From positions 1 to 33,696 of the IMG/VR virus record IMGVR_UViG_3300028392_000190: a stretch of DNA of 33,696 nt; one strand, written 5' to 3'. Both the position numbers and the translations under genes were made by a program. Positions 9,118 to 16,276 of the stretch are shown here, one piece after another (the first letter of the stretch is position 1; each line of letters begins with the position of its first letter). The DNA is from a virus. The notes beneath the pieces were generated by a model, which was not told the origin of the DNA, searched no databases, and was given only the letters and a program-made list of their open reading frames with translations.

Positions 9118-9146
9118 TTGACTTTCATACACAATTAAGTTATAAT
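9118..9146 (+). promoter_or_regulatory. Strong sigma-70-type promoter, TTGACT-N17-TATAAT
   Basis: -35 TTGACT at 9118-9123, a 17-base spacer, and a perfect -10 TATAAT at 9141-9146. The ATG of the next gene begins 6 bases after the -10, so +1 falls on or next to the start codon. There is no Shine-Dalgarno. Confidence 0.85.
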
Positions 9147-9151
9147 ACTGT

Positions 9152-9385
9152 ATGAACTATCCAGAACATCCTTTTATTAGCAGCCTAGATGAGCTAGATG
9201 AAGAAGCTCTGCGAACAAAAATCGCAGAATTGAACAAGAAACTCGGTATCGCTTATCGCATGGGCAATCATGATCTATGTAATCAGTTAAGAATGGCCAT
9301 AGGCAGTTATACTACCAAATATCAAGAAAAACTCCGTAAAAATCAAGACGGTACAAACTTTGATGACATTATCGATATATCTTAA
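9152..9385 (+). CDS. Small helical conserved phage protein
   Basis: 77 residues, mostly charged helix (LDELDEEALRTKIAELNKK, then RMGNHDLCNQLRMAIGSY), likely a two-helix coiled coil. It has no catalytic motif. I recognise the general type as a recurrent hypothetical protein of T4-like aquatic phages but know no function. The position right behind a near-consensus host-type promoter suggests immediate-early expression, fitting a small host-takeover factor or a replication accessory. The predicted mRNA would be leaderless. The start is fixed by the promoter spacing, and the stop is 3 bases before the next ATG. Confidence 0.75.
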   Translation: MNYPEHPFISSLDELDEEALRTKIAELNKKLGIAYRMGNHDLCNQLRMAIGSYTTKYQEKLRKNQDGTNFDDIIDIS

Positions 9386-9388
9386 ACT

Positions 9389-9991
9389 ATGAACGTTAGA
9401 CTACAATACCCCGTATCATTTACAGCCGGCATCTATTATAATGGCCGGATGCAGATGAATAATTATTCGCTGAAACTTTTTTTGATAACCAACACCGAAG
9501 ATGGTGTTTCCAGCAACATAGCGTTTGATCGCATTAAGCATTTTATCTTTAATGAGATCGATTCATCGATTATAATCAATAGCTCGGAAGTGAAACAGTG
9601 CCAATTATATCATGCTGCTGGATTAAATATAGTAACATTGCCCGATGATCCCGTAGATCAACTAGTGGGCATTATGTTACAACATAAACTCAATGCCATA
9701 GCCGAAGACAGATTACTGGTAGTTGAGATTGAAATTAGTAGCACTATCGGCGATGGTTTGGTTTATTCTCATGGTGAAGGCGAAGATGTATCGGATCTTG
9801 ATGTGCCAGCTTGGTGGAAAAGCTCGGGTCTCATTCATCATGATGCTGAATTAATTGATACAGATAATGTATTGTCTATACATCAAAACAATGTATGGCA
9901 TGAACTAGATCTAGCCTGGCCAAATGGCGCCGAAGATAGCGCAGGCAACGTGGTATTTGCCGATTTCAAAAAACTAGATGAAACAAAATAA
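9389..9991 (+). CDS. Unknown protein, weakly T-fold (QueD/PTPS)-like
   Basis: 200 residues, acidic, with no signal peptide or membrane segment. The order of elements (N-terminal strand YPVSFTAGIYYNG, central helix IAFDRIKHFIFNEI, then DPVDQLVGIMLQHKLN and strand LLVVEIEISS) vaguely recalls 6-carboxytetrahydropterin synthase-type T-folds, but I do not see the zinc His triad or catalytic Cys. If related, it would be a non-catalytic relative. It overlaps the DnaE-like fragment by 14 bases, so the two are probably co-translated. It lies in the early/replication block. I do not assign a function. Confidence 0.6.
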   Translation: MNVRLQYPVSFTAGIYYNGRMQMNNYSLKLFLITNTEDGVSSNIAFDRIKHFIFNEIDSSIIINSSEVKQCQLYHAAGLNIVTLPDDPVDQLVGIMLQHKLNAIAEDRLLVVEIEISSTIGDGLVYSHGEGEDVSDLDVPAWWKSSGLIHHDAELIDTDNVLSIHQNNVWHELDLAWPNGAEDSAGNVVFADFKKLDETK

Positions 9992-10493
9992 TTTCGGCGA
10001 GATGATTTTCAGTGAAGCAGACGTAATTGATCTGTTGATGCAAGATCGCGAGTTGTCGTCACTTCAACATATGTTAATTGACAACACTATCGATCTAGAA
10101 ACTGTATCTAAATTTGTTGAAGATTTACCCGAAGTTTTGGTAAAATATACTAGCACAGATTTCCCATTACAAGAATGGGATAGAAATAATCAAAATAATT
10201 GGCACATGCCAAAAGAATACAAAGAATTAGACATCGCTCAATATATTTTAGACTTGTGTGATGATGCTGCTGAACTTCAGCGATGCGGGGAAGAATTATT
10301 ACTGTATCAAGAGAGAAACTTATTTGATTTATTGAGATATTTAAAATATTTGGTAGATGTGATGACTGAGAATAATATAATCTGGGGAGTAGGACGAGGT
10401 TCAAGTGTTGCCAGTTTTATATTATACAAACTCAAATTACATCGAATAAACTCGATATATTATAAATTAAACATTAACGAGTTTTTACGTTAA
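9978..10493 (+). CDS. Stand-alone fragment of a DnaE/PolC-type DNA polymerase palm
   Basis: 171 residues. The C-terminal ~60 residues (LKYLVDVMTENNIIWGVGRGSSVASFI, split here as LKYLVDVM and WGVGRGSSVASF) match the palm entry of bacterial polymerase III alpha subunits, where the GRGS Ser contacts the incoming nucleotide's phosphates. The segment ends at NINEFLR, the point where full DnaE proteins continue to FLNPER and then to the catalytic PDFDxDF aspartates. Those aspartates are absent here, so it cannot polymerise on its own. The N-terminal part is helical and unrelated to a PHP domain. It could be a relic, a nucleotide sensor or a decoy that binds host replisome partners. The similarity is clear in the motif region; the role is unknown. 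Confidence 0.7.
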   Translation: MKQNNFGEMIFSEADVIDLLMQDRELSSLQHMLIDNTIDLETVSKFVEDLPEVLVKYTSTDFPLQEWDRNNQNNWHMPKEYKELDIAQYILDLCDDAAELQRCGEELLLYQERNLFDLLRYLKYLVDVMTENNIIWGVGRGSSVASFILYKLKLHRINSIYYKLNINEFLR

Positions 10494-10496
10494 ATA
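10489..10496 (+). promoter_or_regulatory. Late-promoter-like box GTTAAATA
   Basis: It overlaps the end of the DnaE-like gene. The predicted +1 near 10502 gives an ~18-base leader carrying GGGAGAAG before the ATG at 10520. Confidence 0.45.
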
Positions 10497-10519
10497 GACT
10501 ATTATGTCGGGAGAAGAAT

Positions 10520-11038
10520 ATGACACAGAAAATTTATAAAACTGCCAGGGGAAAAACCGTTGACATTGGCTCGCTACGATTACAAAATGAACATGTGCGA
10601 GCAGTGGGCAACATGGGCGTGAATGCTCGTGGAGATCGTATCGACAGCAAAGGCACAGTAATTGACTCTAGAAATAACCAATTACAGAGACAGATACAGA
10701 GACAGACCACTAATGTCTCAGATGGTGTCGTACATACTAATATGCATGAGGCAAAAGCTCCGATTACCGTGAATCGTCTCAATCCTGATCCGATGGATTT
10801 CGCAGATGAAGATGATCTTGTCAACCCCACTGCAGTTAATAATACGATGGCCACTCCCGTCGTCGATACTGTAGCTGATATGATTGTAAACACAGTACCG
10901 GTCGCTCCGGAAGTAAATCTAGATGAAACTTCGGCTGGTGGATTAGCTGCCGCTATCGCACGGGCCAAGAATGTAAAACAGGAACTGGATAAAACTCCAT
11001 TACAACAAATACGATCTCAAGGTGTGAGGAAAATTTAA
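10520..11038 (+). CDS. Conserved T4-like phage protein of unknown function
   Basis: 172 residues. The N-terminal KIYKTARGKTVDIGSL ... QNE.VRAVGNMGVNARGD motif is a strongly patterned segment I associate with a recurrent protein of marine T4-like phages, without a known role. The middle is Gln/Thr-rich, then low-complexity Asp/Val/Thr. The C-terminus is helical (GGLAAAIARAKNVKQEL). It has no membrane segment and no enzyme motif. The start was chosen at 10520 because GGGAGAAG sits 5-6 bases upstream; an ATG at 10504 opens only a 12-codon frame. A late box lies directly ahead, so a virion or assembly role is possible. Confidence 0.7.
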   Translation: MTQKIYKTARGKTVDIGSLRLQNEHVRAVGNMGVNARGDRIDSKGTVIDSRNNQLQRQIQRQTTNVSDGVVHTNMHEAKAPITVNRLNPDPMDFADEDDLVNPTAVNNTMATPVVDTVADMIVNTVPVAPEVNLDETSAGGLAAAIARAKNVKQELDKTPLQQIRSQGVRKI

Positions 11039-11041
11039 TAT

Positions 11042-11440
11042 ATGAATATCAAACATAAACTAGCATTTGACCCCCATAGAATACACAAGAAAAAATTCAA
11101 AGCTCTAAATAATGATGTCATTGTATCTGATATGGCATTTGAAGAACGAACTACTAGTACTGGCATCATTTTGTTGAATGATAATGGCAAAGGTTATGGT
11201 ATCAGACCGCGCTGGGGTCAGGTGTATGCTGTGGGGTCAGATCAGCAGGATGTTAAAGTCGGGCAGTGGATCATGGTAGAACATGGGCGTTGGACCCGAG
11301 GTATTGACATCGAAGACGAACATGGTGCGCATACCATCAGAAAAATCGATCCCAAGGACATTTTATTGATCTCGGATGAGAAAGAATGTCCTACTGACGA
11401 TACGCAAAGTGCGGCGGTTCATGTGGATAAGAAAGTATAG
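11042..11440 (+). CDS. GroES-like co-chaperonin (gp31-type)
   Basis: 132 residues, close to the length of T4 gp31. The core (NNDVIVSDM.FEERTTSTGIIL near residues 24-45, then IRPRWGQVYAVG and VKVGQWIMVEHGRWTRGI) follows the GroES/Cpn10 beta-barrel, with the GIIL segment at the start of the mobile loop region that docks on GroEL. T4 gp31 replaces host GroES to fold the large capsid protein, and a matching role is expected here. The acidic tail (residues ~115-132) is extra. It starts 3 bases after the preceding stop. Relative to bacterial GroES the loop region is longer, as in phage versions. Confidence 0.78.
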   Translation: MNIKHKLAFDPHRIHKKKFKALNNDVIVSDMAFEERTTSTGIILLNDNGKGYGIRPRWGQVYAVGSDQQDVKVGQWIMVEHGRWTRGIDIEDEHGAHTIRKIDPKDILLISDEKECPTDDTQSAAVHVDKKV

Positions 11441-11471
11441 CCATCAATTTTACCAGTTGCTATTGTAAAAA

Positions 11472-11525
11472 ACTGCCGCTTGTGTTAAACTTTGAAATAC
11501 TAATTAAAGTTTACGGAGCGGCAGT
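11472..11525. promoter_or_regulatory. Long-range 9-bp inverted repeat ending at a start codon
   Basis: ACTGCCGCT at 11472-11480 and its exact complement AGCGGCAGT at 11517-11525 are separated by 36 bases. The right arm touches the ATG at 11526 and overlaps the CGGAG ribosome site (11514-11518). A weak sigma-70-like pair (TTGTAA 11463-11468, TAAACT 11486-11491, 17-base spacer) overlaps the left arm. It could be an operator pair or an mRNA hairpin that hides the start. Confidence 0.5.
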
Positions 11526-11735
11526 ATGCTATCAGAATCCTGCGATTCTACTATTGAAAAATTAAATTGTACATTTTGTACAACTTGTAATAAGATTTAT
11601 TCAACACGTTGCGCCTATCGGCAAGGACGTTGTCCGCACCACCCCACTGAATTAAGTAGATTATTAACCTGGATTAAGCAGGAAATTAATAATATTGCCA
11701 AATTTAAACGTTCACTAAACTGGAGAGACAAATAA
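11526..11735 (+). CDS. Small Cys-rich, probably zinc-binding protein
   Basis: 69 residues. Cys residues appear as CTFCTTC (15-21), then C at ~29 and C-P-H-H near 36-39, a spacing that suggests a zinc ribbon or treble-clef finger. The C-terminal half is a basic helix (LTWIKQEINNIAKFKR). It shares one base with the next gene and heads the set leading to the clamp loader. The start has CGGAG upstream inside an unusual inverted repeat. No function can be assigned. A small DNA- or RNA-polymerase-binding regulator would be typical at such a site. Confidence 0.65.
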   Translation: MLSESCDSTIEKLNCTFCTTCNKIYSTRCAYRQGRCPHHPTELSRLLTWIKQEINNIAKFKRSLNWRDK

Positions 11736-11959
11736 TGACAGACAAAGATTTAGAACGTATGTATCAAGAATATTTAGATTTTAATACCAAACAAATTGAA
11801 CAATACGATACGCTATCAGTAGCAGCGGTTATGATGGCACAGGCTTTAAGTATCTATAAGACAGTTTTATCAGAAGAAGATTTCGATGACATAGTAGATA
11901 CTATGTCAGATAGTAGAGACAATGTTAAAAAATTTACAAATAAAGAGGTGCTGCAGTGA
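11735..11959 (+). CDS. Small acidic helical protein
   Basis: 74 residues, predicted all-helical and acidic (YQEYLDFNTKQIEQYD; then ALSIYKTVLSEEDFDDIVD). It has no Cys, signal peptide or catalytic motif. It is translationally linked to both neighbours: it shares one base with the Cys-rich gene before it and overlaps the clamp loader by 4 bases. I recognise only a recurrent phage hypothetical family. The gene order suggests a replication- or transcription-related accessory. Confidence 0.7.
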   Translation: MTDKDLERMYQEYLDFNTKQIEQYDTLSVAAVMMAQALSIYKTVLSEEDFDDIVDTMSDSRDNVKKFTNKEVLQ

Positions 11960-12873
11960 AGACGCTTTGGACTGAGCACTACAGGCCTTCTACACTAGAT
12001 GGATATGTTTTTAAAGATCAAGCACAGCAAGAACAGATTGAATCCTGGATAAAAGAAAAATCTATCCCACACCTACTACTATCTGGCGCTCCGGGTGTAG
12101 GTAAAACAACATTGGCAAAGATTCTTATTAATACGTTGGGTATAGATGAATATGATGTGCTAGAAATCAATGCTAGTCGAGAAAATAGTGTAGACACTAT
12201 CCGTGATAAGATCACAAACTTCGTACAGACTATGCCATTTGGCGAATTTAAAATTGTATTGCTGGATGAAGCAGACTATATTACGCCCAATGGCCAAGCA
12301 GCATTGCGTGGGGTGATGGAGATGTATCATGCCAGTGCCAGATTTATTCTAACTTGTAACTATCCCAATCGCATCATCCCGGCATTACATAGTCGTTGTC
12401 AAGGATTCCATATCGATAAAATTGACATGACAGAATTTACTGCTCGTATCGCGACTGTGCTAGTGACCGAAGGCATCGATTTTGATCTAGATACACTAGA
12501 CACATACGTAAAAGGTACATATCCCGATTTACGTAAATGTCTAAATACCTGTCAAATGAATTCAACTACCGGTAAACTCATCGAACCCAGTAGCAACGAC
12601 ACTGGCACACAAGATTGGAGATTATCTGCTGTTGAATTATTCAAAGCGGGCAAGTTAAATGAGGCTCGTAAACTTATGTGTGCCTCTATCAGACCTGAAG
12701 AGATGGAGGAAGTGTTTCGCTGGTGTTATGACAATTTAGAATTGTGGAGTAAAGATGTACACAAGCAAGATCAGGCGATTATTATTATCCGCGATGGTAT
12801 GTTAAATATACCCCTAGTAGCTGATCAAGAAATTAACCTTAGCGCAACACTCACTGAACTTGGAAGACTATGA
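11956..12873 (+). CDS. 44: Sliding-clamp loader ATPase, gp44/RFC-small type
   Basis: 305 residues, close to T4 gp44 (319). It is an AAA+ clamp-loader subunit with Walker A GAPGVGKT (44-51), Walker B VLLDEAD (Asp104, Glu105), sensor-1 LTCNYPNRI (~132-140) and the clamp-loader SRC motif with arginine finger Arg147. The C-terminal ~110 residues form the helical collar. In T4, four gp44 subunits and one gp62 load the gp45 clamp for gp43 polymerase and late transcription. The gp45 clamp also couples replication to late promoters, which fits the TATAAATA boxes in this window. No recognisable gp62 follows; the next gene sits in that slot but is different. Confidence 0.94.
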   Translation: MKTLWTEHYRPSTLDGYVFKDQAQQEQIESWIKEKSIPHLLLSGAPGVGKTTLAKILINTLGIDEYDVLEINASRENSVDTIRDKITNFVQTMPFGEFKIVLLDEADYITPNGQAALRGVMEMYHASARFILTCNYPNRIIPALHSRCQGFHIDKIDMTEFTARIATVLVTEGIDFDLDTLDTYVKGTYPDLRKCLNTCQMNSTTGKLIEPSSNDTGTQDWRLSAVELFKAGKLNEARKLMCASIRPEEMEEVFRWCYDNLELWSKDVHKQDQAIIIIRDGMLNIPLVADQEINLSATLTELGRL

Positions 12874-13211
12874 GATATTTGTTTATACAATACTACAAAA
12901 AACCAGATGGCAAAATTGACGAGGCTATGACCGTTGCTAAACGTCTGCGCGATCGCGATCTACAGATGACCAGTATTATTTTGGATTTTAAAGATTTAAA
13001 GGTAGTAAAGGCAGTCATCGACTCTAAAGCCCTGCCAAGAGATTGGGATCATATAGTCAGCTACTACTACGAATTTTATGCTAAAACTATAGAACAATTA
13101 TTTGAAATAAATGGTCATCCCATCTCTATCAAAAATGAGATGACCACCGATATCGAAACTACTGAAGATCAATCACTATACAGTTCTAACACTGATCCAA
13201 TTATTGGATGA
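12870..13211 (+). CDS. Conserved small protein in the gp62 position
   Basis: 113 residues, overlapping the clamp loader by ATGA, so its translation is coupled as gp62 is to gp44 in T4. The sequence (MRYLFIQYYKKPDGKIDE, then LQMTSIILDFKDLKVVKAVID and LPRDWDHIVSYYYEFY) is patterned and probably alpha/beta, but I cannot see the gp62 features and it is much shorter than T4 gp62 (187). I treat it as a conserved phage protein of unknown function. Its last 43 bases overlap the end of phoH on the other strand. A structure comparison with gp62 would settle whether it is a cut-down clamp-loader partner. Confidence 0.75.
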   Translation: MRYLFIQYYKKPDGKIDEAMTVAKRLRDRDLQMTSIILDFKDLKVVKAVIDSKALPRDWDHIVSYYYEFYAKTIEQLFEINGHPISIKNEMTTDIETTEDQSLYSSNTDPIIG

Positions 13212-13921
13212 CGCTGTATATCTCGATGATCAAATTCGCATAGAGCTATTCCTTTAACACCTCCTTGTTGCTGTAAGCGATTAACTAGATCACCGAGACC
13301 GTTATCACCACGGGTTCTGTCGGCTTGTTCAATATCGCCGGTGATGGCGATTTTACTATTTTTGCCAATACGTGTCATGAGCATTTTACATTGGCTTGGT
13401 GTTCCATTTTGCATTTCATCAGCTATGATCCAAGCATCTTTGAAAGTGCGTCCCCGCATATACGCGAGTGGGGCGATTTCGATTATGCCGTCTTCTATCA
13501 TAGATAAAATATCTTGTGGTCTATAATATTCGCGCAACACATCGAGTAGAGGACGAGTCCATGGTTCCATTTTGGCTACTAAATTTCCAGGCAAAAACCC
13601 ATGTTTTTCTTCTGCTACTTCAACCGCTGGTCTGGTCATTATTATACGTTCGCATGCTCCTTCTTTAAGTGCTTTAACTGCGGCTAACATACAGATATAT
13701 GTTTTTCCTGTTCCTGCTGGACCTGTAGTTATGACAATATGTTCGGAATCATTTTGTAAAGCCAGGACGAGACGCTCTTGATTCCTAGTTCTAGGAACAA
13801 GATTAACTGGTCTTGATTTTACTGGTTTTGCTTGATTAAAACTTATTGTATTTTCTTGTTGCGCCATGTTGTGGCGTTGTTGTGATTTAGCTGCTCTTTG
13901 TCTACTCAAGTTACTCTCCAT
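13169..13921 (-). CDS. phoH: PhoH-family ATPase
   Basis: 250 residues. It has Walker A GPAGTGKT (67-74), the family's MTRPAVE block, the GFLPG...K box (~107-116), Walker B IIADEMQN (Asp168, Glu169) and the TGDIEQ.D sensor motif. PhoH is a cytosolic P-loop ATPase/putative RNA helicase, very common in marine phages. In bacteria some versions respond to phosphate starvation. The first ~45 residues are an extra basic Gln-rich tail. It is the only early gene on the reverse strand. It has its own promoter divergent from the gene at 14085 and converges with the gene at 12870, overlapping it by 43 bases. No ribosome site precedes the ATG. Confidence 0.96.
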   Translation of the reverse strand: MESNLSRQRAAKSQQRHNMAQQENTISFNQAKPVKSRPVNLVPRTRNQERLVLALQNDSEHIVITTGPAGTGKTYICMLAAVKALKEGACERIIMTRPAVEVAEEKHGFLPGNLVAKMEPWTRPLLDVLREYYRPQDILSMIEDGIIEIAPLAYMRGRTFKDAWIIADEMQNGTPSQCKMLMTRIGKNSKIAITGDIEQADRTRGDNGLGDLVNRLQQQGGVKGIALCEFDHRDIQRHPIIGSVLELYSD

Positions 13922-13927
13922 TGTAGT

Positions 13928-13956
13928 TAAGTATTGCCGACAGCTGATACTGTCAA
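13928..13956 (-). promoter_or_regulatory. phoH promoter, TTGACA-N17-TACTTA
   Basis: Read on the reverse strand: a perfect -35 TTGACA (13956-13951), a 17-base spacer and -10 TACTTA (13933-13928). Six bases separate the -10 from the ATG at 13921, so the transcript should begin at the start codon. Confidence 0.75.
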
Positions 13957-14069
13957 GAGTATTTACATCCTGGTGGTTTTATATAGTATGGACGCTGATA
14001 GTCGAAATATCGAGCATAAATATTTGGCTATACTGTTAAAAACCAAAGTTTGAGCATAATTGTCATTTA

Positions 14070-14077
14070 ACTAAATA
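14070..14077 (+). promoter_or_regulatory. Late-promoter-like box ACTAAATA
   Basis: It ends 7 bases before the ATG at 14085; the predicted leader is about 2 bases. A second, more distant box, CATAAATA, lies at 14015-14022 in the same 163-base divergent gap. Confidence 0.55.
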
Positions 14078-14084
14078 CTAGACT

Positions 14085-14654
14085 ATGGCAAACAAAGAAT
14101 TTGATTCTGAAATTTTCAAAGACCATCAAGACTATTGGCAGGTGGCTAAGAATACCAAAGACATCTATCTCAGTGATGGTACTCTGCTTACTCTGCTTGA
14201 TTTTGAACGGGTATTAGACGAATTAGACATCTACGCTTTCAAAAATTGGAGTATGGGCGAATTGGTACAGGGCCCTACTGTATCAAAATATAAAGTATCA
14301 TGTATTTTTTTATGGCCCGAGAGATTGATGCCAGACCCCCGGGGCGGTCGCAGATTATTACCATTTGATTGTACTGTAAAATATAAAAAAACCAATATGA
14401 AGATTCCGATTAAAATCGAGGATCCATCTGATTACAGACCAGGCACTAAGATTGCTAGAATCATCGAAAAGAAGATATGGCTAGTTGAAATCAGTATACC
14501 TAAGAGCTTGATGAGTGATATACGTACCGGTTCAATAGATATAGAAAATCAGATCGTTGAATTAGATGATCTAGATGATGCTTATACTGCTGATCTACAG
14601 CAGTCAGCAGCTACTGAACAAGACATGGCGATGGATCAAAATGCCACGGTATAA
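14085..14654 (+). CDS. Conserved phage protein, probably structural
   Basis: 189 residues with a basic core, including LMPDPRGGRRLLPFDCTVKY near 86-105 and PIKIEDPSDYRPGTKIARI, ending in an acidic, Asp/Gln-rich tail. I recognise the MPDPRGGxRLLPF block as recurrent in aquatic T4-like phages, always without a firm function. It has no membrane segment or enzyme motif. It lies directly behind a late-type box and overlaps the next gene by 14 bases, so the two probably act together. A virion or assembly role is inferred. Confidence 0.7.
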   Translation: MANKEFDSEIFKDHQDYWQVAKNTKDIYLSDGTLLTLLDFERVLDELDIYAFKNWSMGELVQGPTVSKYKVSCIFLWPERLMPDPRGGRRLLPFDCTVKYKKTNMKIPIKIEDPSDYRPGTKIARIIEKKIWLVEISIPKSLMSDIRTGSIDIENQIVELDDLDDAYTADLQQSAATEQDMAMDQNATV

Positions 14655-15192
14655 TTTAATGGAAGGTATGGGTTATAAAGACATGGAAGGTCTTGTAAAG
14701 CCTGAGATTCATATTGATGAATTTGAAAGCAAGATGGGATCCGACGAAGATATCATAGTGGTTTCATTTTTCATCACTGACGAACAAGCCAGCAAAGACC
14801 TAGTAAAGTGGTTTGAAACTGGATATGATTTTATTTTAGATGCGGATCGTAGCCCCGGGGAGATTAAACCCAATCGTTATCTAGTTTACATAGAGATACG
14901 ACGTCGTATCGCTGCCGGAGAGCATGTACAGCAACTATTAGATGATTTATCAACTCTTACTGAATTTGATCCTGAAGATTGGACTATGGTTTATGAAGAC
15001 GATAAGATTCCCTATAGTCAAGACGCATTTGAACGTATAGTTCCTTTATCGCCTAAGGAATACAGAGATAGTCACGATAAGGATCTAAACGAGATGCGGG
15101 TAGCAGCAGGATTGCCCACTAAAACATTTTACGAGCAAGATGAAGAATTACGTGCTCTACAATCAGCAGCCGGAATCTATCGTTCTATCTAA
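14641..15192 (+). CDS. Conserved phage protein paired with the previous gene
   Basis: 183 residues from the ATG at 14641, which gives a sensible start (MPRYNLMEGMGYKDMEGLVKP); the frame stays open further upstream, but that stretch lies inside the previous gene. The core reads VKPEIHIDEFESKMGSDEDI..VSFFI, then KDLVKWFETGYDFILDADRSPGE and a compact strand YLVYIEIRRR, suggesting a small alpha/beta domain with an Asp-rich rim. No catalytic motif is evident. The pairing and overlap with the gene at 14085 suggest a complex. It is followed 8 bases later by the lysis genes. Function unknown. Confidence 0.7.
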   Translation: MPRYNLMEGMGYKDMEGLVKPEIHIDEFESKMGSDEDIIVVSFFITDEQASKDLVKWFETGYDFILDADRSPGEIKPNRYLVYIEIRRRIAAGEHVQQLLDDLSTLTEFDPEDWTMVYEDDKIPYSQDAFERIVPLSPKEYRDSHDKDLNEMRVAAGLPTKTFYEQDEELRALQSAAGIYRSI

Positions 15193-15199
15193 GTGAGCC

Positions 15200-15814
15200 A
15201 TGCTTATTACTCAGAATCAATTAACGCGAATCCTTCCCGGAAATCCTTATTTAAAAAATTGGTTTGACGCGCTTAATAAAATTCTGCCCGATTACGACAT
15301 TACTACAAATCAAAGATGTGCTGCTTTTCTTGGTCAGACTTATGTTGAATCAGCAGGGTACACTGCGTTACACGAAAATTTAAATTATCGCGCCGAATCA
15401 TTAATGCGAGTATGGCCCAGATATTTCCCCGACATAGATACGGCGAGGCAATATGCTAACAAACCAGAAGAGATAGCTAATCGAGCCTATGCCAATCGCA
15501 TGGGCAATGGTGACGAAGCTAGCGGAGATGGCTGGAGATATTGTGGCAAGGGATTGATTCAACTAACAGGCAAAGATAATTATCAATCATTCGCAGATAG
15601 TTTACAGATGTCCATCGATGACGTTCCTGCTTATCTTCAGACATTTGAAGGAGCTGTACAAAGCGCAGCTTGGTTTTGGGAGAGCAACAATTTAAATCAA
15701 TATTCTGACGCATGGGATATAGAAACACTAAGTAAGAAAATAAACGGTGGCGACTTGGGACATGACCAACGCATCAATTATTGTAATTTAGCACGGCAAA
15801 TTTTGGAGTCTTAA
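15200..15814 (+). CDS. Endolysin, glycoside hydrolase family 19
   Basis: 204 residues, a single GH19 chitinase-like domain of the type used by phages as a muramidase. It has the GH19 active-site region FLGQTYVESAGYTALHENLNY (in two parts: catalytic Glu50 in YVES, second Glu59 in HENLNY), followed by RVWPRYFP, ANRAYANRMGNGDEASGDGW and the CGKGLIQLTGKDNY substrate-cleft motif. There is no signal peptide, so release depends on a holin. It cleaves peptidoglycan at the end of infection. The two spanin genes follow directly, forming a lysis cassette, while the holin candidate lies 1.8 kb downstream. The ribosome site is weak (GTGAG). Confidence 0.94.
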   Translation: MLITQNQLTRILPGNPYLKNWFDALNKILPDYDITTNQRCAAFLGQTYVESAGYTALHENLNYRAESLMRVWPRYFPDIDTARQYANKPEEIANRAYANRMGNGDEASGDGWRYCGKGLIQLTGKDNYQSFADSLQMSIDDVPAYLQTFEGAVQSAAWFWESNNLNQYSDAWDIETLSKKINGGDLGHDQRINYCNLARQILES

Positions 15815-16276
15815 ATGCTTTTTAATTTTTTAGTGATATATATTATAGGTTCAATGCCTGGATGGATTTGGCCCGCATTAGCCGGTGCCGGCGTGGCTAT
15901 TTGGTTTATAAGCGACGTCATAGCTAAATTCCCCGCTGTTCAGCCCTATTCCGCTGCCATCAAACCTGCTAGTATTTTAATAACTGCTTTGGGAATCTTT
16001 ATGTATGGCGGGGAGGGAGTAGCTGAAATATATCAAACACAGATTCAAGATCTAGAAAAACGCATAGCAGTAGCTGATCAAAAAAGTATAGACGTTACCG
16101 CTGCCGTAGAAGAGAAAACAGAAGAGAAGATCAAAGTCATAAACCATGATAGGATAGTCTATCGAGATCGTATCAAAGAAGTAGAAAAACTTATAGATAC
16201 CGAATGTAAGATAGATAAATCCGCATTAGATATATTAAACGACGCTGCGGCAAATCCGCTGAAGGGAATAAAATGA
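15815..16276 (+). CDS. Inner-membrane spanin (Rz-like), with extra membrane segment
   Basis: 153 residues. Two hydrophobic stretches (about residues 4-34 and 49-66) are followed by a long charged coiled coil (EIYQTQIQDLEKRIAVADQ to ~135). The end, TECKIDKSALDILNDAA, matches the Cys/LNDA tail typical of Rz proteins. Inner spanins span the periplasm as coiled coils and pair with an outer-membrane lipoprotein to fuse the membranes after peptidoglycan loss. Classic Rz has one membrane segment, so the extra one is unusual and may combine anchor and holin-like features. It starts right after the endolysin stop and overlaps the outer spanin by ATGA. Confidence 0.8.
   Translation: MLFNFLVIYIIGSMPGWIWPALAGAGVAIWFISDVIAKFPAVQPYSAAIKPASILITALGIFMYGGEGVAEIYQTQIQDLEKRIAVADQKSIDVTAAVEEKTEEKIKVINHDRIVYRDRIKEVEKLIDTECKIDKSALDILNDAAANPLKGIK

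Noticed and set aside
9978-10493. Functional DNA polymerase
   Set aside because: The catalytic Asp region and thumb/fingers are absent; only the GRGSS segment is present.
10504-10539. Upstream ATG as start for the 10520 gene
   Set aside because: It opens only a short out-of-frame peptide ending in TAA; the GGGAGAAG site points to 10520.
10534-10968. Reverse ORF of 144 codons
   Set aside because: It lies wholly opposite a conserved forward gene with a ribosome site and is low-complexity Ser/Thr/Val.
12870-13211. Assignment as gp62 clamp-loader subunit
   Set aside because: The position and overlap fit, but length (113 versus 187) and sequence do not; left as unknown.
13988-14053. 21-codon ORF in the phoH divergent gap
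   Set aside because: No ribosome site or well-spaced promoter, and the region is better explained as divergent promoters.
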